Of a DNA stretch of 64,000 bases, positions 44,576-56,929 are shown piece after piece. The DNA is from Budorcas taxicolor. Taxonomy: Eukaryota; Chordata; Mammalia; Artiodactyla; Bovidae. The first letter of the stretch is position 1. Every line of letters starts with the position of its first letter. The stretch covers positions 150,441,622-150,505,621 of the forward strand of contig NC_068920.1 of NCBI RefSeq assembly GCF_023091745.1, written 5' to 3'. The notes beneath the pieces were generated by a model. It was given only the letters and a program-made list of their open reading frames with translations, made no database searches and was not told the DNA's origin. The position numbers and the translations under genes are program-made.

Positions 44576-45030
44576 CTCTGATGTTTTCATTTACCTGTTT
44601 GCATATTGAATGAACAATTTGGAATCCAGCTTTTAGTGATCGCATGCAATTTCATCATGTGAATGTATACTAATACATTTAGTTTATTTACAGCTGCTGA
44701 AAATTATTTGATTTTTATTATTTGTCATATGAGCAACTTTGTGTATGAAACTATGAGCTGTAATTTTCGCATTAAATTTTCAAGATCAATTCCTTGAATA
44801 ATACAATGTGAATATTTTTAAGAATCTTGAAATATATTTTCCGCATTATTTCAGAAAAGAATTATGACAATTTAAACTTTCACTAGCAGTGGATGGGAAT
44901 GCCTTTTTTTATAACATCCTCACCATCATTTATATTTTTAAGAATGTTGGCTAATTAAAGAAGCTGAAATAACATGATGTCTTAATTGTGCTTTGATTAT
45001 AACTTGATCATTTTTAATTACTGTTAGCGC
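44576..45030 (-). mobile_element. Second old L1 LINE fragment
   Basis: gatcaattccttgaataatac, tttcactagcagtggatgggaatgcc, cctcaccatcatttatattttt, attgtgctttgattataac. This is again the inverted L1 segment that the 43560-44270 piece covers, so the two overlap in L1 consensus. Confidence 0.6.
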
Positions 45031-45189
45031 CCAGCACCATTATGCAAATTTAGCTCAACAAGAAGGATGTAGCCTGGTAAGAGTTAACCCAGGTGTCTTA
45101 AAAGTTCAAAATAATTCTCATGAATGGCTTTGAGAGGTAGAAAAAAAAATTACTTGGTTCTCAGCCTGACACTTTATTTTTCTGGGGGA

Positions 45190-45282
45190 AGTGAAACTGT
45201 CAGTCGCTCAGTTGTGTTCAACTCTGTGTGACCTCATGGATTATATCCCGCCAGGCTCCTCTGTCCATGGAATTTTCTGGTT
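45190..45282 (-). mobile_element. Bov-A 3' fragment
   Basis: gtcagtcgctcagttgtgttc to ctctgtccatggaattttctgg, then unrelated sequence. Only about 90 bp of the SINE 3' end remain. Confidence 0.9.
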
Positions 45283-47154
45283 GGGGCTCTCAAATCACCG
45301 TACATGTTCTTAAGGCATACATAGAGCAGAGCTGCCTTCTGGCCGGGATTCAAATAAACAAACACCCACGTGGAGGCCTGGTTCTGCTCTGGCCCAGGCG
45401 GCTGAGCACCCAGGACTTGCGTCATCACCACGAGATGCGCAGGTACACCCCTCACATCACCGCACCCCGAGGAACAGGAGCTCTGCGCTGGGGGAGGTTA
45501 ACCCTCTCCCTGAACTTGGAGACCATCCTGCTCAAGGCCTATCTGTCCCCAGGCGCAGGTGCCCATGGGAAACCACCCACCCGCTCCATCCCGGGAAGGA
45601 AGCCTTTGTGGGCAGCCCGTGACTGCGATGGTGAGTCAAGGCACTACTGGCTCCCACTGACCCTGTGTTCCAGCCCAAGAACATGGGGCATGCAGATATT
45701 TATTGTTGTGAAACTGAATTTCAGAAGCAGATCAGTTCAGCACTAGGCCATGTTTGCTGTCGGAAATGAACTAGAGCCGGTTACTGACCTGCTGGTGTTG
45801 GGTCAGGGAGGGGCGCTGAGGGCTGGGGAGGCATGTCCACGCCTGCTCCACTGCCACTGGACCCTTCTTAAAGAGTGAGCGGTGGTTCCTAAAGGCGGGT
45901 GGTTCCTAAAGCATCCCCAGAGGCTGGCGGATGCTTTTCTAATTCATTGCCAGCAGCTAGAGGTGCTTCCCCAAGGATGGGAAGTAGCTAATAATATCCA
46001 GGTCTGAGGAAAGGCAGGAAAAGAGGATCACTGCGACTGTGAACTCTGGCTATGAACAGGAGAACCCCCACCAAGAAGAGGGAAAACCAGAGGCAGAGAG
46101 CAGCTGGACTCACCAGTAGCCCCGGATGAGATGTAATTTGAAGGTCATGTTTGCAGCTCAGCATCCCTAGAGCTTGAGGAAGAGGATATCAGAAGGAGGG
46201 TAGGTGGTGATGTGTGAGCAAGTGTGTAAGCTAAGGATGCAGTGAGTTTGTCAGCCTGGCCCCCACAGCCAAGTAAAATCACCTTCTAATGACCCCAGGA
46301 CAGGCCACGGAGGAGCAGAAAGCAGGCCCCTTCCACTTGAAACTCCAAAGCCCAAAACAAAAAAACTCTGGATGTATCCCTATTTCAAACACACCGTAAC
46401 GCCCTGTTACAAATCAGCCAAAAATGGAATGTGAATTAAAGATTTAAGATACCAACTGCACAAAGTGCTGTACTGAATCAGTTAATCAATTGCTTTTGAG
46501 GGCATAGAATGGTTTACATAGCCATTTTAATTGAGCAACAGAAAGCTGGAGGAATACATGTTTTAGAGGTCAGTATAAACCTTCACCCCCCTTAACAAAT
46601 GGATACATGTAAAGACCAGAGGGAAGAGATTGTCCAAGGGTAAGTTACAGGATGCAGGTTGTTCCACGTCAAAAGAGATATTCTAAAAACAGGTCTGATG
46701 GAGCCTGAGAGCAAAGGGAGGGACAGAACTGGGGAGAGAGGCAGCTACTTGTGTTAAATATTGTCTCCTGAGATACACGATCGCCGATATTCCGAATTGA
46801 AACACATAATGGAAACACAACCGAAAAATCCTACTTTCAATTCAACTAATGTTAAAGGACAAGGGTTCTTCTTTTTCACTCTGGGATATCAGTAACATCA
46901 AACGTAAAAAGAACCCTGAGAGTTTTGACCAGTGATTTCCGTTTCATAAAAATGTTGTAAATCGCGTTTTCATTCACAAGGTATTGAGGGCCTGATCTGT
47001 GTTACGCTTTCCACTCACTTGGTCGAGAAATTCCTACCTGACAGCTCTGGGTGTTGTGGGAGAGAAATAATGGTGAGGGGTGGGGAGTAGAGCCCACCGA
47101 AGGGAGAGTCCTTATCAGAAACCACACCAGCAGTAGAGGAGAGATGGTAGCGCG
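45283..47154. other. Non-repetitive stretch, no gene supported
   Basis: The 172-codon frame at 45228-45746 starts inside the SINE fragment and shows no domain. A 17-bp tandem (ggtggttcctaaa twice) lies at 45881-45910. I see no splice-site pattern that would make an exon convincing. Confidence 0.45.
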
Positions 47155-47446
47155 GATTCTTTTTAATGTATTTATTCTTACTTTTGGCTGGCCTGGGTCT
47201 TCATTACTGCACACAGGTCTTCTCTAGTTGCAGCGAGCAGGGGCTACTCTCTAGTTGTGGTGTGTGGACTTCTGAGATAGCTTTTCTTGTTGCTGAGCGT
47301 GGGCTCTAGAACGTGGGCTCAGTATAGTTGTGGTGCATGGGCTTAGCTGCCCAACGGCATGAGGAATCTTCCCGGACCAGCGATTGAACTCAGGTCTTTT
47401 GTGTTGGCAGATGTAGTCTTTACCACTGAGCCACCAGGGAAGTCCT
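47155..47446 (-). mobile_element. CHR-type tRNA SINE (cetartiodactyl)
   Basis: Inverted CHR SINE: ttttggctggcctgggtcttc, tctctagttgcagcgagcagg, gttgctgagcgtgggctctag, gtagtctttaccactgagccacc. It is near full length. The next retroelement (BovB) begins right beside it. Confidence 0.9.
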
Positions 47447-47449
47447 GTC

Positions 47450-47705
47450 CTTGTTGTTGTTCAGTTGCTAAGTCGTGTCCAACTCTGCGACCCCATGGAC
47501 TGCAGCACACTATCCCTGTCCTTCGCTATCTCATGGAGTTTTCATGTCCACTGAGTCCACGATCCATCCATCCTCCTTCTGTAAGTGTGATCTCAGAAAA
47601 CCTTTCCTTGACTCATTCATCCTCTGTCACCCCCCCCTTCTTCCTGCCCTCAATGTTTCCCAGCATCAGGGTCTTTTCCAATGAGTTGACTGTTCACATC
47701 AGGTT
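47450..47705 (-). mobile_element. BovB LINE 3' end carrying a 45-bp templated insertion
   Basis: Inverted BovB 3' end from ttgttgttgttcagttgctaag to cagcatcagggtcttttcc and ttcacatcagg. At 47572-47616 it carries a segment foreign to BovB that matches unique DNA at 48384-48428 (44 of 45 bases). The BovB word atcctc occurs at both junctions. Confidence 0.93.
47572..47616 (+). repeat. 45-bp direct copy of 48384-48428
   Basis: Starts cctccttctgtaagtg and ends cttgactcat. One C/T difference from the copy at 48384-48428. Same orientation, offset 812 bp. Confidence 0.95.
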
Positions 47706-48467
47706 AGGGAAGTCCTGCTATTGCCTATTCTTGCTCTCTGGGTAGCAAAGATAAGAGATAATAGTATGTGTTGGACCACAGTATTTTTTATTCAAGCTCT
47801 TTGGTGTGCATTCATTCACCCGGTCGCTCAGGCCAGAGAGTATTTTTTATCTTGGACTCAGTAACTTGAATCCCTTGGCATCACCCTGGGAGGTGGATAT
47901 GGTAGGAGCACTGCTCTGTCCTCAGATTCTTTAGAGGTGAGTATCAGGGCACTGGGACTGGCTCCCACCGTAGGTGTGGACACCAGCTGGCAAAATGGAA
48001 CACACACACTTCTGCCTGGCTTTGGCACAGGGTCCCAGGGGAAAACAGAGTCTACGATGCAGAAGTCAAGTTCTCTGCTTCGAATCAGCCTGCTCTGAAC
48101 TTCTGCAGGTGCTGTGGTTTCTGGGCCAAAGCATCCTGAATTCAGCTCTTCCAGCTAGCTCTTGCCACACTCTAAGCTGCAAAGATGATGCTGGGGCCTT
48201 TGGGGCAATGTGATACACAGTCTCGATTGCCGCACTTGCTTGCAACACCCCTGATGTATCGCTTATTCGATATTTATAAATTTCCAACTTTCAAATTTAA
48301 AATGCCAAACTCATTTGTATTTCCGAGAGGGTTTTGAATTGATCGGTTTCCTCTTCTGGCCTGCATCTTCAGCATGCCTCATGCCTCCTTCTGTAAGTGT
48401 GATCTCAGAAAACCTTTTCTTGACTCATCAGTCTGCTTCAAAATGACTTTATTTTGGTGATTTTTAT
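47706..48467. other. Unassigned sequence holding the donor of the 45-bp copy
   Basis: Single-copy-looking sequence. The donor segment is at 48384-48428. Frames 47974-48213 (plus) and 48066-48287 (minus) overlap and are not recognised. Confidence 0.5.
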
Positions 48468-49063
48468 TTAGTGATTTTGGGCTCCAAAATCACTGCAGTT
48501 GGTGACTGCAGCCACAAAATTAAAAGACACTTGCTCCTTGGAAGAAAAACTATGACCAACCTAGACAGCATATTAAAAAACAGAGATATGACTTTGCTGG
48601 CGAAGATCCATCTAGTCAAAGCTATGGTTTTTCCAGTGGTCATGTATGGATGTAAGAGTTGGATCATAAAGACAGTCCAAAGAATTGATGCTTTTGAACT
48701 GTGGCATTGGAAAAGATTCTTGAGAGCCCCTTGGACTGCAAGGAGATCAAGCCCTAGTCCATCCTAAAGGAAATCAGTCCTGAATGTTCATTCAAAGGAC
48801 TGATGCTAAAGCAGAAGCTCCGATACTTTGACCACCTGATGCGAAGCACTGACTCATTTGAAAAGACCCTGATGTTGGGAAAGATTGAAAGCGGAAGGAG
48901 AAGGGGACAACAGAGGATGAGATGGTTGGATGGCATCACTGACTCAATGGACATGAGTTTGAGCAAGCTCCTGGAGTTGGTGATGGACATGGAGGCCTGG
49001 CCTGCTCCAGTCCTTGGGGTCACAATGAGTCGGACACAACTGAGCGAGTAAGCAACAACAAGG
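48468..49063 (+). mobile_element. BovB LINE, 5'-truncated
   Basis: From gattttgggctccaaaatcac through the RT C-terminal region to ctgagcgagtaagcaacaacaag. The frame 48471-48767 keeps about 98 codons of RT C-terminus (LVKAMVFPVVMYGCKSW region) before a frameshift. The YADD catalytic motif is upstream of the truncation and absent. Confidence 0.95.
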
Positions 49064-49111
49064 ACGTCTATATAAACTATAATCAAGTCTCAGTGATTAA
49101 TGATGTTATGT

Positions 49112-49325
49112 GCGTGTGTTTAGTCTTTCAGTTATGTCTGACTGTGTTTGACCCCACGGCCAGTAGCCGGCCAGACTTCTCTGTCCAAGAAATGTTCCAG
49201 GAAAGAATACTGGAGTGGAGTGCCATTTCCTACTCCAGGGATTCTTCCTGACCCAGGAATTGAACCTGAGTGCCTTGAGCCTCCTGCATTGGCAGGCAGA
49301 TTCTTTAGTGCTACCTGGGAGGCCT
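49112..49325 (-). mobile_element. Bov-tA SINE
   Basis: Reverse-oriented, diverged: gtctttcagttatgtctgac, gaaagaatactggagtgg, cctgacccaggaattgaacc, gattctttagtgctacctggg. Confidence 0.92.
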
Positions 49326-51599
49326 GATGACGTTACAAAATAGATATAAATGGCATACTGCCTGCTTTTAGAAAAAGTTTCCCAATTAAGTTTGCCAGGG
49401 AAGATGCCCTGGTGGATACAGGAGTCAAGATGCATCTGGAAATGTAAGTAAGATTTTATTAATTCAGTAATTAATATGTTAATTAGTAACTAATTAATCA
49501 GTAATTATTAGGCACAGCTCTGCCTGTGTTTGCAGTCATCTGTTCAGAACAAGCAGAAGACAACTCGAGCAGTCTAGAGATCTGGGAGAATAGTGTAGTA
49601 AAGTTTGGCTAAAGAGAGCTTCAACGAGCTTTAAATGGCAGGCTGAGAAATTTGGAATACCTCCTCCAGACAAAATAAAGTCTTAGGATTTAGAACAAAA
49701 TGACTCTTTTCACGGACACCATCATAGCCTGGCTTGCCAAATTTAATGCTGCTGTTTCGTCAGCTGACCATGTCTGTGGGCCTCCTTTAATGTTTCTGTC
49801 TGATGCAGCTAATTACGTCACCTAGGTTTACTGTATTATTCCTGAGTGGTGCCTTGGGCCCACTAAACAAATGTGGTCTCTCTCTATCTATGCGTACACC
49901 TCTAAACCAAAACTTACCAAATATGCAAATATGCTCTCTTTTTGAGTAGTAACAGTTACAAAAAAAAAAAAAATTTACCTTTAAATTTTTGAAATAGTAA
50001 ATAACTGTCTTCCTTAATTAAGAGCTGAAAAACTCTGTCTAGAGGCTCTGAAAGTGGATATGAAGATATTATTTTGAACAGATAGAAGAAAACTGATAAA
50101 ATGAAGTCTAGGGAAGATCCTTGAGAAACGATTCATCTTGGGCAAAATATTTTGTAAACAACTCTCTTTCTATTGGCCTAAAAGCCTTTAAGAAGCTTTT
50201 GTAAATTAGTATGTCTGCCTGAACAGACGATCTTTTCCACACCCTTAATATTCATGCCCTGATCTGCGCTGACAAATCTGTCATTACATCATCCTTATTT
50301 TACAAATGAGAGCAGCTTGCCTGCTCTCTCATGTGGCTGAAAATATATGAGTTTGAAATTCAAGAACCTCTATTAAAAATAATAGTGGAAGGTATGGTAG
50401 GCTGCTATTTAAAAAGCAAAAAATAATCTGATGTATAGAAACCAGATTCTAAAATGATGGCTTGTCCAAACATTTAGTACTCACAGTCCATTGCTAGGGT
50501 CCTCTTCTAGGAGCCAGGAAAAGTGGCCGAGCTCTGAAAAGGCATGCTCTGGGTTCAGTCACTCATATGCATTTTAATGGATTTATAATTGCATTCAGGA
50601 TTCCAGATGGAAAGCAGGAGTGGGGAGTGAGGAAAACGGCTCCCTGGGTATTTCCTTTACAGGGATCATTGAGAAGCAAGCCGCAGACTGCAACAAGAGA
50701 GAAGTGGGGATTGGGATCCCTAACGTGAAGACTACATGCAACCCAAGGCCTTGCAGAAGTTGTACTTAAACAGCTAAGCATCTGGGATTTCGACAGAGAA
50801 GCTGACGATTTTGACATCCCAAGTTGGATCATTAATACGATTATTCATTCCAACCAGGACTAAGTCATTTTATTTGCATTAACTAAATATATTATGAGGA
50901 GAAGTCAAGCTGGCCATGGCAATAAATGGAATATGGAGATTCCATTTAGTTCCCTGGCAGAAACCCAGTATCTTTTCATTTTCCCTTTTCTCCTTTCACA
51001 ATGAACACAGCTGGGAACCTGCATATATAAACGGGAAGGGCTGGGGGGTTGTGTTTTCTTCCTCTTACATTAGACAGCTTAAATGATTATAACTTTTGCT
51101 AATTTCAAAGTGATTCCCCCATAGTTCCTCATGTTGTTAAAACAAAAATTGCAATTTATTCCAGGAAGATGCATAGAAATGTTGCCTCTCCTCCTACTTG
51201 CTTTTTTATAGATATCTATGCAAATTTGATAATAAAACAGAGCTTGAAGTATTAAATGATCACCACGGTTGGGTAAGCTCTATGTAGTCATTAAACAAAA
51301 ATTGAATTATTAAAGCATGTACTAAGCCAGCAATAATTAACAGAATTGGTTATTAGCAGCTGCCTAAAAGCTGTGTTCTTTAGGTTCTTTGCTTTTCAGG
51401 AAGAATAAGTGACTTCAAAGGCACTATTTTTATTTCCTCTGATATTCTTGATAAAGTCTACTCCAGCCATATCCATTTGTTAGAGCAGTATAAATAGGAG
51501 ATTTAAATTATTTTTCTAGAAGGTTCTTGATTCCAGTTATCCCTCTTCACCTTGACGTTAGCAGTCCTTAACAGCTATGGCTGCCCTCTCCCTTGCTTC
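49326..51599. other. Long AT-rich non-repetitive stretch; enhancer-like candidate
   Basis: About 2.3 kb with little recognisable repeat content. 51080-51400 is AT-rich with several homeodomain-like ATTA/TAAT sites, an exact octamer ATGCAAAT at about 51217-51224 and an E-box-like CAGCTG near 51358. A TATATAAA lies at about 51024. No gene is recognised. Confidence 0.45.
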
Positions 51600-52587
51600 A
51601 CTCTGGACTTGCTCTCCATGGAAACTTCCAGGTGTTACTGCTGACTCTTCCCTCTCTCCCTGCAATCCTGCTCTCCTGGACTGGAATATCCTTCCTCAAT
51701 CACCTTTCATCACGTGACTCTCTTATCAACATGCAGACTCTCTCCCAAGCCCAGGTGGCATCTCATTCCCATCCTTCCTGTGAATCAGTGCCTGCGTCCT
51801 CCTTCAACACACACACAGACACACACACACTCTCCGTCACTCACTCATGCTTCTCAAGCCAGAGATTAATTACACCCCCTGCCAATCTTTCCTTTACTAT
51901 GTCCCAGCAATACTTCCATGTTCCTTATTTTGACTTACATTACTTTACATTTGCTACCAGGTCCTTGCAATTGCATAAATGACTCTCCAGGGTCAACGCT
52001 TCCAATAGATGAACCATCACCTTCTTGAGGAGCTTCTCGGATTCTTCCGCCTGGTTTACACCATCTAGCAAAGTAGATGAGCACCAAGGACACCCGATCT
52101 AATGGTTCTAGATTAATTAATACTTCAATGATTGGGGACACCCAATCATGGACTTTTAATTAGCAGTTTTAGTCCGGAGCCAGACTTTGCTGTGCTTTTC
52201 ATTGATTTCCTGGTTACCTAATGACAGCAGTCTTTACAGCCCAGACAATATTCCCAATACCTCCCTGGCCCTTGGCAGGCCATAATTGTCATGTCACTGG
52301 TTCTACCCTTGCTGTGGGTGTTGTTGGCTTCTGCACACCAGGTAAGGGCACTCTCTGTGTGCTTGGGGCAGGCTTTGCACACACACTGCTCTAACGAGAA
52401 GGCTGTCTAGAGAAACAAAACCATGCCTGAGTGTACTCAGCACATGCTTGTCAAGTACCTGCTTCCCATGCTGTTGCAGGATTTTACTTGTAGTGGCTTT
52501 TGAGGGAAAGATATCATAAATATAATGCAACCACGGAAAGGCACACAAAATGTATGCACGATGCAATGAGTTGTATAACGTCAACAT
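51600..52587. other. Probable old L2 relic and unassigned sequence
   Basis: 51660-51790 follows the wording of the L2 3' region (ctggactggaatatccttcc, agcccaggtggcatctcattcc), plus strand, weakly. A CA run lies at 51808-51830, and a 9-bp perfect palindrome (ATGATTGGG / CCCAATCAT) at 52128-52149. The antisense frame 52303-52698 runs into the BovB and is not coding. Confidence 0.4.
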
Positions 52588-53598
52588 CCAGACCACCTGA
52601 CCTGCCTCTTGAGAAACCTGTATGCAGGTCCGGAAGCAGCAGTTAGAACTGGACATGGAAGAACAGGCTGGTTCCAAATAGGAAAAGGAGTACATCAAGG
52701 CTGTGTATTGTCACCCTGCTTATTTAACTGATGCAGAGTACGTCCTGAGAAACGCTGGGCTGGAAGAAGCACCAGCTGAGATGAAGATTGCCTGGAGAAA
52801 TATCAATCACCTCAGATATGCAGGTGACACCACCCTTATGGCAGAAAGTGAAGAAGAACTAAAGAGCCTCTTGATGAAAGTGAAAGAGGAGAGTGAAAAA
52901 GCTGGCTTAAAGCTCAACATTCAGAAAACGAAGATCACAGCATCGGGTCCCATCACTTCATGGCAAATAGATGGGGAAACAGTGGAAACAGTGGCTGACT
53001 TTATTTTTTTGGACTCCAAATTCACTGCAGATGGTGACTGCAGCCATGAAATTAAAAGACACTTACTCCTTGGAAGAAAAGTTATGACCAAACTAGATAG
53101 CATATTAAAAAGCAGAGATATTACTTTGTCTACAAAGGTCCGTCTAGTCAAGGGTGCGGTTTTTCCAGTGGTCATGTATGGATATGAGAGTTGGACTATA
53201 AAGAAAGCTGAACACAGAAGAATTATGCTTTTGAACTGTGGTGTTGGAGAAGACTCTTGAGAGTCCCTTGGACAGCAAGGAGATCCTACCAGTCCATCCT
53301 AAAGGAGATCAGTCCTGGGTGTTCATTGGAAGGATTGATGTTGAAACTGAAGCTCCAATATTTTGGCCACCTGATGCAAAAACTGACTCATTTGAGGTGA
53401 CCCTGATGCTGGGAAAGATTGAGGGCAGGAGGAGAAGGGGATGACAGAGGATGAGATGGTTGGATGCCATCACTGACTCAATGGACATGAGTTTGAGTAA
53501 ACTCAGAGTGTTGGTGATGGACAGGGAGGCCTGGCGTGCTGTGGTTCACGGGGTCGCAAACAGTCGGGTACGACTGAGTGACTGAACTAAACTGAACA
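52588..53598 (+). mobile_element. BovB LINE, longest copy (about 1 kb), RT defective
   Basis: Starts upstream of the RT active site (gaccacctgacctgcctcttg, ggttccaaataggaaaagg) and reaches the 3' tail ctgaactaaactgaac. The frame 52703-53260 encodes about 185 residues of RT. The catalytic motif YADD reads YAGD (tat gca ggt gac, 52817-52828), losing the first metal-binding Asp. A 2-bp loss near 52730 (cttatttaac before tgatgcag) and another near 53224 shift the frame. It is dead but informative for dating. No TSD was found. Confidence 0.95.
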
Positions 53599-56213
53599 CC
53601 CAGGTAATGACTGCCCAGGTTAAGGGCTAGAAAGACATCTCCAAAGGGCAACAGACATCCTCTACCCTCCTTTCATGGTTTTATATCTTTTTCATCCAAG
53701 TGTGCTACACTGCACACTATAATTTAGATTGCCCATTTATTTTTATCTTGTGATAATAAAAAAAATCTCAAGGCTGATTGCTTTTTAAGGATTAGCTCCA
53801 TGTGATTGCTGCAGTAAGCTCTCTTTTTGTGTGTGTTTTGATGTCAGCTTGCATATACTATATCTGTATGTGTGTCTTACTATGGCCCACATCCCACTGC
53901 CGACCTGTATTCTTATCTCACCTCCATCGCTCTGTCCCACATCCATCTCTGAATCTATTTAACCACACATGTCATCCAAACACAAAAATCTTCACTTCTT
54001 AATTGTCATCTTGATTTTTGAGCCTTTAAGCATAATAAAATCTCTGTTATTTTCAGATCTTTAAATTCTGGAATAAATGAGTAATGGTGACAATGAAGTT
54101 AGGGAGAATGTCAACATAAAATATACTCAGATATGTTAATACTTATGGATCTAACAGGACGTGAGTTGGAAAAGCTTTTATTAAAGGGTTGTTCTAATAT
54201 CTATGAGGATAATGTTCAGAAGGATTATTTTTCATGCCAGGAAGTGCTTTAAAGATAATATTAAGTACAATCCAGACAGTAATTTTCTTCAATGGTGTTA
54301 AGTGATTTGCAACCATGATATTCTTGTTCTTTATAGAGCCTTTTGAGGGTGTTGAATAGTGGCAAAGTCATCATGATCTTGTTTTGAACCAAGCAACAAA
54401 GGCAGATGGGAAAAAGACCCATAACACATTAGTATATTAAACAAGAGTGTCAGCTAACACAGAACCCTAGAATCCCAGCAAAAACTCACTGGCTGTGACA
54501 CAGGATACTTGACTGTCCAACGCCCAACAAGCCAGGATGTGAAAAAGGACAAAAAGCTTTGCAAACTGACCAAGTCCATCTCTCTACATCTGACCTCAAA
54601 ATAGGACAAAGGCATGGAAATGAGCCAAGAGACTTAGTGTGGGTTTTATGTGGAGTTGTGATTGAGAATCTATTTCCCTGGTATGGCCAGCTGAGGGTTA
54701 AATAATTTCTTACTCTATTGAAAATAGATCACAGAAATGTCAGGGAGCTGAGCTTCTTCCACAGGGACGGCTGGGTCCGCACTTGTAGCCTCGGCCCTGA
54801 GGGCAGATGGCACGTGGTGATGAAGTCAGTACAAGGAAAGAGGTAGGGACCACTCGGAAAATCCTGGTGTCCATCCTGTGAAGCCCCTTCCTCATGCTTT
54901 TCTGCATCCACAATGACATGAAGTCCTAGGGTGATCCAGATTTAGGCTGGACCTTGGTGTTTCTAGTAATGACATCTCAGTGTTAAGAGCGTCTCTGCAC
55001 ACGTGTCCTCTGTTAGAGCAAGGTCAGTGATGCACCCTCTCATTGAAGCACAGTGACTGTGACACTTGGTCTCAATATTAACTCTGTGACTCACATTCCA
55101 CGCTTCGGAACTATGATCAGAGATGGAACCCTTTGAATTAAAAAGACGCTGCAGTTCTGCTGGCCATGAAGTTGACTTCGGTCACATAAAATTGGGTTTG
55201 AAGTACCAAAAAGACCTATCCAGGCGCTAATGGACAATATTAAAAAAACGAGGTCAATAAAATCTTCAAATACACATCTATCCTTCTTGCTCATAATGGA
55301 GTTTATTAAGCAGAATAATGGTGACCTATGGGTGAGTAAATATGAATTTATTTCACAGTTCAGAGTCCATAAAAACTCCCAAAGTTGTTTCTACTTATAA
55401 TAAAGGTTTTTCTTCTCCACTTAGAAAAAGATCTGGTAGTTAAGCTTACTTGGCATTTACTTGATAATTTGTTTAGTTATTGGCTTGTTGATGGCTCTCT
55501 TTTACATTAAAGGCTACTTAATCTATTTAGGTCACCTCAAAGCCATGACGAAATGATTGTCTCAGGACTATGAACTCACAGAGCTATCTACGTTGCAGTT
55601 TCTTAATGTACACAGACAGTACGGTGGGTTATTTTTGAAAATAGAGAGGTAAAAAGTTTATGGATATTTTGCATATGTGCTTGTGGATGGTGAGAAAAGG
55701 GAAAAGTCTAGAGTCTAGACATACATTTCAGGGCTTAAGTTTTCTTATTACTGCTGTGACTTCACAACAGTTTTTAGAAGCACATTGTCACATGATGATT
55801 AGACTACTTTTCAAGAGGTGAAGGATGTTCTGAGAAACTGCATGTGACTTGTCTGAGACGTTAAGCTCCTCATAGTCACAGATGCAATGTTGTCTTCATC
55901 AAATTATCAATTCCCTAAAGAAGAAAAGATGCTTCTCATGTCAGTACTTCTCTTTGGTTTGCATCAGTGATGAACCGAATCGAAGAGAGTGGAATTAAGC
56001 AGGTGCAAAGTGTATCCACACCTAGATCTATTCAAGCTGGGCCTGCAAAATGACTCTCCAAAACTAAATACGTTCTAAACCACCCACTAAATAACGAGAT
56101 GAGCTGACAGCTTTACAGGGTTGTAGAGAAGATGCGGTGATATCATGGAAGGTGCTCTCAGGGTGCTTAACACCAGGACCTGTTGATCCTATTGGAAGAG
56201 TCTTTCTAATCTG
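53599..56213. other. Longest repeat-poor stretch, no gene recognised
   Basis: About 2.6 kb of AT-rich sequence in which I recognise no repeat. Frames 53802-54002, 54729-54911 (minus) and 55091-55294 (minus) are short with no domain. It may contain conserved non-coding DNA. Confidence 0.45.
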
Positions 56214-56520
56214 CCCACTCCATCCTTCTCCATAGGAGCATCTTCATTTCTTTATCACTTGTATCTGAGACACAGAAACCCCTGGCTGGTCTTCTGCCTC
56301 AGTCTTATACCATTTGAATACATTCTCCCCTCTTCAGCCAGGAGGGCCTTTGCAAAACCAATGTGAACATGATCATCTTCTATTTAAAACCCTTTGGTGG
56401 TATCTCAAAGCTTCCAAGTGGAAGTCAAATTCCTTAATCTGGCTCATGAAGCCACCCCTGATCTGGATGCCCAGGTCTGCAGTGTGGTTTCTTAGGTCTC
56501 TTTCTTCAGCCCTCTGTGCT
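56214..56520 (+). mobile_element. L2 LINE 3'-region relic
   Basis: Ordered landmarks: ctgcctcagtcttataccat, gcaaaaccaatgtgaacatgatcat, ttaaaaccctttggtgg, aagtcaaattccttaatctggc, cccctgatctggatgccc. This matches the L2 3' region. The frame 56314-56556 is inside it and not a gene. Confidence 0.58.
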
Positions 56521-56929
56521 TCAAAAAAAAAAAAAATAGTACTTCTGGGAGAATAGATGCAAAAGTGGATTTCATTAGTTTCATAAATGTACAGCTAACA
56601 TTTTCATAACTTGTAGGCTATAAATTCTGCAAGCCTGAGGCCAGAAAAACACAGGAAATGTATGCAGGTGAAAGACTAGAGTTTAGTATCAGCTAGTAAT
56701 AGGACTCCAGCAAATCACTGCAGCTCCACGGCATGGGTCCTCACGTGCAATGTGGACAGAGTCAATTCTCTGGTCTTGGCAGACACAGCCTGGTGTGCAA
56801 TCCAGCTGAACAAAACGTCAACAGAGCCCAAGCCTTTACTTACACAGTAACTCATATTTTAGGAGTTGAAGTCTATAGTTGGGCCCATATGTCTGCATTG
56901 TCAATGAGAATTATCCATTAATATGCCAA
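56521..56929. other. No gene recognised
   Basis: Begins with an A14 run (about 56523-56536) following the L2 relic. The rest is single-copy-looking. Confidence 0.5.

Noticed and set aside
45228..45746. 172-codon ORF
   Set aside because: Starts inside a Bov-A fragment. The remainder has no family signature and no conserved residues I recognise.
52703..53260. 185-codon ORF as a domesticated RT gene
   Set aside because: The active site is mutated, frameshifts lie on both sides, and no promoter or splice context was seen. A dead BovB explains it.
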